This document shows, piece by piece, positions 8,635-14,467 of a DNA stretch of 29,834 nt (position 1 is the stretch's first letter; every line of letters begins with the position of its first letter). Location of the stretch: NCBI GenBank assembly GCA_023387815.1, contig JAEWHK010000031.1:1-29834 (forward strand), read 5' to 3'. This DNA comes from Pseudomonadota bacterium. Its GTDB lineage: Bacteria > Pseudomonadota > Gammaproteobacteria > Burkholderiales > Burkholderiaceae_B. The translations under genes and the position numbers were made by a program. The notes under the pieces are model-generated. The model was given only the letters and a program-made list of their open reading frames with translations, was not told the DNA's origin and did no database searches.

Positions 8635-8927
8635 TTTACGTGTTCAATGTGTTTTTTGTCGCTCAATAATCACGCTTTCCGACAATCTTTATCGATAAAT
8701 GGTATTCTTACAATTAACTACAGACGCATTTGGCTGCTGTATGTCCGTCAAGGGTACCCCTCCTTCGACTGACCTGGCATCATCGGCCGGGAACGGAATC
8801 CAGACTGAAATCCATTCCGTTGCAGCTCACATCAAAACCTTTCGCTTTGATCGTCCCCGATCCCGGGACGTCCCAAATACGTTAAATTTCAATTCTGATT
8901 ATTCTTGGCAACCGTCACCGAAACATT
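8635..8927. promoter_or_regulatory. Divergent intergenic region between parE and trxA
   Basis: These 293 bp hold no supported gene. They should contain promoters for parE (leftward) and trxA-rho (rightward), but no strong sigma-70 pair is obvious. Two symmetric elements stand out: a perfect palindrome TTTATCGATAAA at 8688-8699, about 55 bp before parE, and an inverted repeat AACGGAAT...ATTCCGTT at 8792-8821 with a 14-nt loop. GTCCC/GGGAC at about 8853-8870 forms a further short inverted repeat. Confidence 0.5.
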
Positions 8928-9254
8928 ATGAGCGATCTGATTAAACACGCAACCGACAAAACATTTGAAGCCGAGGTGCTGCAATCTGAAGTACCGGTGC
9001 TGGTTGACTACTGGGCGCCCTGGTGCGGTCCGTGCAAGGCCATTGCTCCGTTGCTCGAGGAAGTCTCCCGCGACTACGAAGGCCGTGTTCAGGTCGTCAA
9101 GGTCGACGTTCAGGACCACCCCGAAGTGGCTGCCCGTTTTGGCATCCGCGGCATTCCAACGCTGATGGTATTCAAAAACGGCGAAGCCGTTGCGACCAAG
9201 GTTGGCGCAGTCAATAAAACCCAGCTGACCGGATTCATCGACGAATCCATCTAA
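8928..9254 (+). CDS. trxA: Thioredoxin 1
   Basis: A 108-residue cytoplasmic thioredoxin that reduces protein disulfides and is itself reduced by thioredoxin reductase. The active site WCGPC has Cys33 and Cys36, preceded by VDYWAP (Asp27 equals the buried Asp26 of E. coli). The cis-proline loop GIPTLMVF is present and the length equals the E. coli protein. The chosen ATG gives the standard N-terminus MSDLIKHATDKTFE. No clear Shine-Dalgarno sequence lies before it. rho follows 77 bp downstream on the same strand with no terminator between, a pairing common in proteobacteria, so cotranscription is likely. Confidence 0.97.
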   Translation: MSDLIKHATDKTFEAEVLQSEVPVLVDYWAPWCGPCKAIAPLLEEVSRDYEGRVQVVKVDVQDHPEVAARFGIRGIPTLMVFKNGEAVATKVGAVNKTQLTGFIDESI

Positions 9255-9331
9255 GTTCTTTTTTTCGCGCGGGCTCATTCGTCAGTCCGCCACCCCCTTA
9301 TTCCTATTCTTATCTATTCATACTATAAATA

Positions 9332-10588
9332 ATGCACCTTAATGAATTAAAGGCACTGCATGTGTCGCAGCTGCTCGAAATGGCTGCAGGTCTGGAAATT
9401 GAAAACGCCAACCGCTTCCGCAAGCAGGAACTCATGTTTGCAATCATGAAGCGCCGGGCCAAAATGGGAGAGCAAATCTTCGGCGATGGCGTTCTGGAAG
9501 TCCTGCCTGACGGATTTGGCTTTTTACGCTCCCCCGAAACCTCCTACCTGGCCAGCACAGACGACATCTACATTTCCCCATCCCAGATCCGCCGCTTCAA
9601 TCTTCACACCGGTGATTCGATTGAAGGTGAAGTGCGTGTTCCCAAAGATGGCGAGCGCTATTTCGCACTGGTAAAAGTGGAAAACGTCAATGGTGTGTCT
9701 CCCGAACTGATGAAACATCGCATCATGTTCGAAAACCTGACACCTCTGCATCCGGACGAGCCACTGCTTCTGGAACGCGACATCAAGAGTGAAGAAAACA
9801 ATACCGGCCGCATCCTGGATATCTTCTCTCCTATCGGAAAAGGCCAGCGTGCCCTGATCGTTGCCAGCCCGAAATCGGGTAAAACGGTCATGATGCAGCA
9901 CATTGCCCACTCCATTACCACCAACTATCCGGACGCCACACTTATCGTGCTGCTGGTGGACGAACGCCCCGAAGAGGTGACGGAAATGACTCGCACCGTG
10001 CGCGGTGAAGTCGTTGCATCAACCTTCGACGAGCCTGCAACGCGACACGTGCAGGTGGCGGAAATGGTCATTGAAAAAGCCAAGCGCCTGGTCGAGCTCA
10101 AAAAAGATGTGGTTATCGTACTCGACTCCATTACCCGTCTGGCCCGGGCCTATAACACTGTTGTTCCTTCTTCAGGCAAGGTACTGACCGGTGGTGTGGA
10201 CGCCAACGCGCTGCAACGCCCGAAACGCTTCTTTGGTGCAGCCCGCAATATCGAAGAAGGCGGTTCACTCACCATTATCGGCACGGCGCTCATCGAGACC
10301 GGCAGCCGGATGGATGAGGTCATTTACGAAGAGTTCAAAGGTACGGGTAACAGTGAAGTTCATCTTGAACGTCGTCTTGCTGAAAAACGTATCTACCCGG
10401 CCATCAACCTGAACAAATCAGGAACGCGTCGCGAAGAGCTGCTGATGAAACCCGAGAGACTGCAACGCGTCTGGGTGCTGCGCAAGTTCATTCACGATAT
10501 GGATGAAGTGGAAGCCATGGAATTCATCCTGGACAAGATTAAGTCTACGAAGAACAACGATCAGTTCTTCGATATGATGAAAAAATAA
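9332..10588 (+). CDS. rho: Transcription termination factor Rho
   Basis: A 418-residue hexameric RNA-dependent ATPase and helicase that ends transcription at Rho-dependent sites; E. coli Rho has 419 residues. An N-terminal helical domain and an RNA-binding cold-shock-like domain (GDGVLEVLPDGFGFLRSPE at about 51-69, primary RNA site) come first. The ATPase core has Walker A ASPKSGKT (178-185, Lys184), Walker B DVVIVLDSITRLARAYN, the Q-loop around VVPSSGKVLTGGVDANALQRPKRFFGAAR, and the R-loop. The start MHLNELKALHVSQLL aligns with E. coli MNLTELKNTPVSELI. No Shine-Dalgarno sequence is visible before this ATG; the upstream 20 bases are A/T-rich. An intrinsic terminator lies 125 bp after the stop. 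Confidence 0.98.
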   Translation: MHLNELKALHVSQLLEMAAGLEIENANRFRKQELMFAIMKRRAKMGEQIFGDGVLEVLPDGFGFLRSPETSYLASTDDIYISPSQIRRFNLHTGDSIEGEVRVPKDGERYFALVKVENVNGVSPELMKHRIMFENLTPLHPDEPLLLERDIKSEENNTGRILDIFSPIGKGQRALIVASPKSGKTVMMQHIAHSITTNYPDATLIVLLVDERPEEVTEMTRTVRGEVVASTFDEPATRHVQVAEMVIEKAKRLVELKKDVVIVLDSITRLARAYNTVVPSSGKVLTGGVDANALQRPKRFFGAARNIEEGGSLTIIGTALIETGSRMDEVIYEEFKGTGNSEVHLERRLAEKRIYPAINLNKSGTRREELLMKPERLQRVWVLRKFIHDMDEVEAMEFILDKIKSTKNNDQFFDMMKK

Positions 10589-10656
10589 TTGGTGCAATGA
10601 CAAACGTCATCGGCTTTGCCTTTGAAAGCGGAGTCAGGCCGAGGCGCTGCAATTCG

Positions 10657-10690
10657 AACGACCATACCCGAATCATTCGGGTTGATCGTT
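10657..10690 (+). other. Long imperfect hairpin in the rho 3' untranslated region
   Basis: The left arm AACGACCA-T-ACCCGAA (10657-10672) pairs with TTCGGGT-TGATCGTT (10676-10690) around a TCA loop, with one bulged T and one C/A mismatch. The core ACCCGAA/TTCGGGT is perfect. It lies about 20 bp before the rho terminator and has no T tract of its own, so it is not itself a terminator. It may protect the rho mRNA end or form part of a 3'-UTR RNA (inferred). Confidence 0.6.
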
Positions 10691-10711
10691 TGTCAGCGAG
10701 ACGTCAGACAG

Positions 10712-10756
10712 ATACCTCGGAAACGGATGACAATCCGCTCTTCGGGGTATTTTTTT
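10712..10756 (+). terminator. Intrinsic terminator of trxA-rho
   Basis: The outer stem ATACCTCG (10712-10719) pairs with CGGGGTAT (10743-10750), with one U-G pair. An inner hairpin CGGAT/ATCCG sits within the loop. A run of seven T residues (10750-10756) follows. It is oriented to stop transcripts coming from rho. Confidence 0.8.
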
Positions 10757-10787
10757 GCGTGGCCGCCGCGCGCGGCGCCAGTATAGG

Positions 10788-10871
10788 GCTGACTGCAATA
10801 AAGATGCCAAGAGCAAATCGCTGACGGGTGATGCGCGCAAGACATTCATGAGCAGCTGCCTCAAGAGCTAA
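10788..10871 (+). pseudogene. Remnant of a PsiF-repeat protein gene (C-terminal repeat only)
   Basis: In one plus-strand frame, 27 codons ending in TAA (10869-10871) read ADCNKDAKSKSLTGD, then ARKTFMSSCLKS. This closely fits the C-terminal repeat of PsiF-family proteins, small secreted proteins whose repeats follow the pattern CNxxAxxKxLxGDxRKxFMxxCL. Nothing upstream in this frame looks like the rest of the gene: the codons before it are Arg-rich and run straight into the rho terminator. There is no signal peptide, start codon or ribosome site. I read this as a decayed remnant, left by deletion of the front of the gene. The match rests on my recollection of the family pattern. Confidence 0.6.
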
Positions 10872-10909
10872 AGATCACAGGTCTTCAGGATGTGCCCGGC
10901 TGCATTCTG

Positions 10910-10945
10910 AAAAAAAAGCGACCGACAATCAGATTGTCAGGTCGC
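10910..10945 (-). terminator. Intrinsic terminator for the lipoprotein gene
   Basis: On the minus strand GCGACC-T-GACAAT pairs with ATTGTC-GGTCGC around a short CTG loop, with one unpaired base. A run of eight T residues (10917-10910) follows. It lies about 180 bp after the lipoprotein stop codon, so that mRNA would have a long 3' tail. Confidence 0.85.
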
Positions 10946-11124
10946 CCAGAGAGAGTAATCTTCTTCAGTGTCAGACTCTTGCCGAGCCTGCTACGCTAAT
11001 TGCGGATTACTGAAATAATCTTTGTGTCGGCTTATATTTGCCGCTATTCGTATATGGTCACTTAGATGGTACCGCCAGCCCGAAAGAGAGTCTTCCGGCT
11101 GACGTCTGCCTTGGAAATCAAGGC

Positions 11125-11403
11125 TTATTGGGTACCACCAGAGGTTGAGCCTTCAGTACCCGTAGAAGAACCATCAGCAGCAGGAGCATCGCCAGATGGA
11201 GCAGGTGTCGTACCTTCGGCAGGCGCAGATTCAGACGGAGCAGCGGGTTCGGCTGCTGGAGCCGGTGAAGCAGGTGCCTCAGAAGTTGTACCTGGCGCTG
11301 CAGGTGCTGCTGCGTCGTCCCCTCCGTTGTCACATCCGGCCAGACCCAGGAATCCTGCAAAAACGGCTGTCAGAACCAGTGATCGTGTCGTATTAAGCTT
11401 CAT
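11125..11403 (-). CDS. Small Ala/Pro/Ser/Thr-rich lipoprotein of unknown function
   Basis: A 92-residue predicted lipoprotein. Residues 1-23 form a lipoprotein signal peptide with a basic start, a hydrophobic core and the lipobox LAGC; Cys24 would be lipidated after cleavage. Asp25 at position +2 is the classic inner-membrane retention signal in enterobacteria; whether it works this way in betaproteobacteria is not certain. The mature part is almost entirely Ala, Pro, Ser, Thr, Gly, Glu and Asp, looks disordered and has no domain I recognise. A GAGGG ribosome site lies 7 nt before the ATG. It appears monocistronic, with its own terminator. Frames on both strands here are open because of the biased composition, but lipobox and ribosome site support this one. 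Confidence 0.8.
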   Translation of the reverse strand: MKLNTTRSLVLTAVFAGFLGLAGCDNGGDDAAAPAAPGTTSEAPASPAPAAEPAAPSESAPAEGTTPAPSGDAPAADGSSTGTEGSTSGGTQ

Positions 11404-11563
11404 GACTTATCCCTCTTTAGTTGAAATACAAAATCAGTAGAAACCATTATTCGCACTTTCACTCCAAAGATCATTACAGAACGACCATAAAGTGCTTGTA
11501 TTTGTAACATCTGCGATTTTTTCAGGTGTTAGTCAACTTCTCTATCTGTTTGATTTGTATGAC

Positions 11564-11599
11564 AAAAAAATAAGACACCGCTGAGTGGGGTGTCTTATT
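11564..11599 (-). terminator. Intrinsic terminator of the fumarylpyruvate hydrolase-like gene
   Basis: A perfect 11-bp stem, AATAAGACACC (11569-11579) against GGTGTCTTATT (11589-11599), is followed on the minus strand by a run of T residues down to 11564. It lies about 50 bp after the stop codon at 11649. Confidence 0.88.
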
Positions 11600-11648
11600 A
11601 TTTAACGTTTTGAGGGCTTTGGGACTAGTAGAAACCAGTATCTCAATC

Positions 11649-12344
11649 TCAAACGATACGAACTTTGAGCTCGCCCAGACCTTCCACTTTGCCCACCAGC
11701 TCGTCGCCTACTTTCACTGCAGCAACGCCTTCAGGTGTGCCGGAGAAAATCAGGTCGCCTGGCTGCAGCTCGAACAGGCCGGACAGGAACGCGATGGATT
11801 CAGGAATGGACCAGATCAGGGATGCAATCGTGCTTTTCTGACGTGTCTGCCCGTTCACATCAAGAGAGATTGCAGCCTTGTCAATATTGCTCACGCTGGC
11901 GGCAGGATGAATCGGACCAATCGGGCCGGACATATCAAATGCCTTGCCCACTTCCCAGGGTCTGCCCTGTTTTTTGGCTTCGCCCTGAAGGTCACGACGA
12001 GTCATATCCAGACCCAGTGCATATCCCCACACCATCTCTTTAGCTTCTTCTACCGATACATCCTTGCCAGCCTTACCAATGGCGACAACCAGCTCCATTT
12101 CATGGTGCAGATCATTTGTTTTGGATGGGTATGGCATCTGGCCTGTCTCTCCATCAGCGATTGGCAACAGCCCGTTGGCAGGCTTGCAGAAGAAGAACGG
12201 GTCTTCACGACCGGTAAAGCCCATTTCCTTGGCGTGTTCGGCATAATTGCGGCCTACGCAGTAAACGCGGCGCACCGGAAAACGGTCGTCGCTGCCGACA
12301 ACAGGAAGGGAAACAACTTCTGGGGCGGGAAAAACATAATTCAT
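11649..12344 (-). CDS. Fumarylacetoacetate hydrolase family protein, fumarylpyruvate hydrolase-like
   Basis: A 231-residue FAH-family enzyme that would cleave a C-C bond in a 2,4-diketo acid. The likely metal ligands are Glu82 and Glu84 (HEMELVVAIG) and Asp113 (GLDMTRRDLQ); FSGTPEGVA near the C-terminus is also typical. The opening FPVRRVYCVGRNYAEHAKEMG resembles fumarylpyruvate hydrolase (NagK type, gentisate pathway), so fumarylpyruvate is the best-guess substrate. No gentisate dioxygenase or isomerase gene is adjacent. I place the start at the ATG at 12344, preceded by GAAGAGA and giving the usual N-terminus MNYVFPAPEV; the in-frame ATG ten codons upstream (12374) lacks a ribosome site. 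The gene stands between two terminators and is probably transcribed alone. Confidence 0.85.
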   Translation of the reverse strand: MNYVFPAPEVVSLPVVGSDDRFPVRRVYCVGRNYAEHAKEMGFTGREDPFFFCKPANGLLPIADGETGQMPYPSKTNDLHHEMELVVAIGKAGKDVSVEEAKEMVWGYALGLDMTRRDLQGEAKKQGRPWEVGKAFDMSGPIGPIHPAASVSNIDKAAISLDVNGQTRQKSTIASLIWSIPESIAFLSGLFELQPGDLIFSGTPEGVAAVKVGDELVGKVEGLGELKVRIV

Positions 12345-12428
12345 GGCAGTCTCTTCAATTATCCTGGTTATCATTGATCAATCAAATGTCATCATGGACC
12401 CGCTGCCGGATTCCATGTACGACCCATC

Positions 12429-12464
12429 AAAAAAAGGGCCCGGAAGTTGTACTGCCGCGCCCTT
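12429..12464 (-). terminator. Intrinsic terminator at the end of the hem-ppa operon
   Basis: On the minus strand AAGGGC (12464-12459) pairs with GCCCTT (12439-12434). The arms may extend inward through GCGG/CCGG, and seven T residues (12435-12429) follow. It lies shortly after the ppa stop codon. Confidence 0.75.
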
Positions 12465-12490
12465 CTTTGAAAGCATATCTGTCCGGTAGA

Positions 12491-13024
12491 TTATTTACCT
12501 TTCTGGAATCGTTCGATACTGGAGGTAATTTCGGTATGGGCAGCATCAATGCCCTCCCAGCCTTTTACCTTGACCCATTTGCCTTTTTCGAGATCCTTGT
12601 AGTGCTCGAAAAAATGCTGGATACGTTGCAGTTCCAGCTCTGGCAGGTCGGTATAGGATTTCATGTTCGCGTAAAGCGGGTACAGTTTGTCAACTGGCCG
12701 GGCCAGCAGTTTTGCATCACCGCCAGCTTCGTCGTCCATTTGCAGTACACCCAGCGCGCGGCACTTGATGACCGATCCGACAGCAACCGGAAATGGTGTC
12801 AGAACCAGTACATCGACAGGATCGCCATCATCTGACAGTGTGTCGGGGATATAGCCGTAGTTGCATGGATAATGCATGGATGTGGTCATGAAGCGATCCA
12901 CAAAGACCGCACCGGATTCTTTATCCACTTCGTATTTGACCGGATCCGCGTTCATTGGAATCTCGATCACGACATTGAATTCTTCCGGCGTTTTGGAGCC
13001 GGCAGGGACATTTTTCAAGCTCAT
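12491..13024 (-). CDS. ppa: Inorganic pyrophosphatase (family I, soluble)
   Basis: A 177-residue cytoplasmic enzyme that splits pyrophosphate to two phosphates with Mg2+, pulling biosynthetic reactions forward. The signature DDGDPVDVLVL has Asp66, Asp68 and Asp71, matching E. coli Asp65, Asp67 and Asp70. KYEVDKESG and HYPCNYGYIPDT are also family-typical, and the length matches bacterial family I enzymes. I choose the ATG at 13024, which has GAAGAG six bases upstream; the TTG two codons earlier (13030) directly abuts that ribosome site and is unlikely to be used. The gene begins 24 nt after hemY on the same strand and ends at a terminator, so it is probably the last gene of hemC-hemD-hemX-hemY-ppa. 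Confidence 0.97.
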   Translation of the reverse strand: MSLKNVPAGSKTPEEFNVVIEIPMNADPVKYEVDKESGAVFVDRFMTTSMHYPCNYGYIPDTLSDDGDPVDVLVLTPFPVAVGSVIKCRALGVLQMDDEAGGDAKLLARPVDKLYPLYANMKSYTDLPELELQRIQHFFEHYKDLEKGKWVKVKGWEGIDAAHTEITSSIERFQKGK

Positions 13025-13048
13025 AGTCAACTCTTCAGGTTACTGTGT

Positions 13049-14464
13049 TTACGATTTTTCATTCAGTTCTTCGGAACGGAGTCCCGGAATGGGAGCACTG
13101 TCAAAGTACTCGTCATCGGTTTCCGGCCGTTTGGCATAGATGGCTTTTTCAGGCGGACCGTCTTCGGTGCGCGATACCTCAGTCTCTGCCTCGGCACGCT
13201 TGCGGTCTGGCGGACCGTCCGGGTCCAGACGCGTATCGGCCGCTGGGAGGTATTTTTCGCCGGCGACGACAGGGAGCATGGAGACCGATGCCGAAGCCAG
13301 ACGCCAGTGTTTGACAGCTTCTGCGGGTTTGCCCAGGCGATCGTAGAGCGCGCCCAGCAGCGAATGAGTACGTGGATCGTCTCGCAGCTTGAGGCTGCGC
13401 GTCAGATAACGCTCTGCCTGCCCCCACAGCTGGGCTGCCAGGCATAAAAAACCAAGGGCGTTGAGCAGATCAGGATTGTTCTCATCTTTTTCCAACCATT
13501 TCTGAGCCTTGGTAAGACGTGCGTTAACCTGTTCCTGCGGGCACTGAACATAGGCGTTCAGAAGGCGCGCATCCACATTTTCTCGCAATGAGGTTTCCAG
13601 AATCTGGCCGGCCGTATCCGGATGGCCTGCAGCCTGCGCTTTTTCTGCCGCTGCCAGGGCAATGAGGGGCATGGTTTTTTCTGCGGAACTGAACATCTTC
13701 CAGGTATTTGCCCAGCTATCGCGGGTCGTCGCTTTCATGACAGCGGCGCCGGCGTGTTCGATCAGGCGCTGACCCTCAAAAGGATCAATTGTGCCTTTGC
13801 GGTTCAGGGTACGCGCGACATCCAGCAGTTTGTCCTGGTTGCCGATTTGCTTATAACCACGCAGCAGCAGCTTCTGGATATGATCCTGATTGGCGCCACC
13901 GCTTTTGGCCAGGGGCTCCAGCAGGCCGAGCGCCTGTTTGGCCTCGCCCTGCTCCAGCAGCATTTCGGCGCGGATGGTAGCAGTGGCATCCTGCATTCTT
14001 GAATTGCCTTCCGCTTTGGATTGCGCGGTCAGCAGCAATGCGTCACGCTCGGCATAACGGCCCTGGTTATGTGCCGCTTTGGCTGCAGCAAGACTAGCCA
14101 GCGCCTGACGTCCGCTGTCCCGACTGCGATTAAGGAGGCGAGTCAGGTCTTTCTCGGCCGGGCTGCTACGCCCTTCCAGAAGCTCCATCCATCCGCGCTC
14201 AAGCAGATCATAATCCTTGCGGGTATGTCGACGATGGTTCCAGTTACGGATACGCGATGGCGCATCCATCAGGAATCCGATGAATCGGAATAGCAGATAA
14301 AAGACAAAGAAAGCCAGGACGATGAACACCAGGCCGGCGGCAAGCGAAAGCGTCCGGCGTTCGTCACCGGTCACCACCATGAAGTAACCGCTGGAATCAC
14401 GCAGCAGCAAGGCGGCGGCAACGGCAACAGCAAGCAGGACGAGTAATTTCAGACTGGTTCGCAT
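13049..14464 (-). CDS. hemY: HemY-type inner-membrane TPR protein
   Basis: A 471-residue protein of the proteobacterial HemY family, which is not the Gram-positive protoporphyrinogen oxidase of the same name. Two hydrophobic helices at about residues 5-22 and 40-66 (AAGLVFIVLAFFVFYLLFRF) form the membrane anchor. A basic stretch and a long helical region with TPR-like repeats follow; LLNALGFLCLAAQLWGQAERYL and SLLGALYDRLGKPAEAVKHW are the clearest. The C-terminal ~70 residues are charged and Pro-rich, probably disordered. Its role in tetrapyrrole synthesis is inferred from conserved linkage with hemC, hemD and hemX; the biochemical function is not settled. It starts 3 nt after hemX, so translation is likely coupled. 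Confidence 0.92.
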   Translation of the reverse strand: MRTSLKLLVLLAVAVAAALLLRDSSGYFMVVTGDERRTLSLAAGLVFIVLAFFVFYLLFRFIGFLMDAPSRIRNWNHRRHTRKDYDLLERGWMELLEGRSSPAEKDLTRLLNRSRDSGRQALASLAAAKAAHNQGRYAERDALLLTAQSKAEGNSRMQDATATIRAEMLLEQGEAKQALGLLEPLAKSGGANQDHIQKLLLRGYKQIGNQDKLLDVARTLNRKGTIDPFEGQRLIEHAGAAVMKATTRDSWANTWKMFSSAEKTMPLIALAAAEKAQAAGHPDTAGQILETSLRENVDARLLNAYVQCPQEQVNARLTKAQKWLEKDENNPDLLNALGFLCLAAQLWGQAERYLTRSLKLRDDPRTHSLLGALYDRLGKPAEAVKHWRLASASVSMLPVVAGEKYLPAADTRLDPDGPPDRKRAEAETEVSRTEDGPPEKAIYAKRPETDDEYFDSAPIPGLRSEELNEKS

Positions 14465-14467
14465 GCA

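Larger units (their letters stand above)
10589..11124. other. 536-bp region between rho and the lipoprotein gene
   Basis: This gap contains, in order: a short hairpin ATGAC/GTCAT (10597-10610), a long hairpin (10657-10690), the rho terminator (10712-10756), a PsiF-repeat remnant (about 10788-10871), the terminator of the lipoprotein gene (10910-10945), and a small hairpin GCCTTG/CAAGGC (11108-11124) directly after the lipoprotein stop. The rest, roughly 10946-11107, shows no gene or motif that I recognise. Confidence 0.6.

Noticed and set aside
8699..8944. 81-codon frame in the parE-trxA gap
   Set aside because: Overlaps the start of trxA in another frame, has no ribosome site and no recognisable sequence.
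11066..11440. 124-codon Ala/Ser/Gly-rich frame opposite the lipoprotein
   Set aside because: Both strands are open because of biased composition; only the minus frame has a lipobox and ribosome site.
12345..12374. Upstream ATG at 12374 as the FAH start
   Set aside because: No ribosome site; adds ten residues not expected in the family, while the ATG at 12344 has GAAGAGA upstream.
13025..13030. TTG at 13030 as the ppa start
   Set aside because: It directly abuts the GAAGAG site, too close for use; the ATG at 13024 is correctly spaced.
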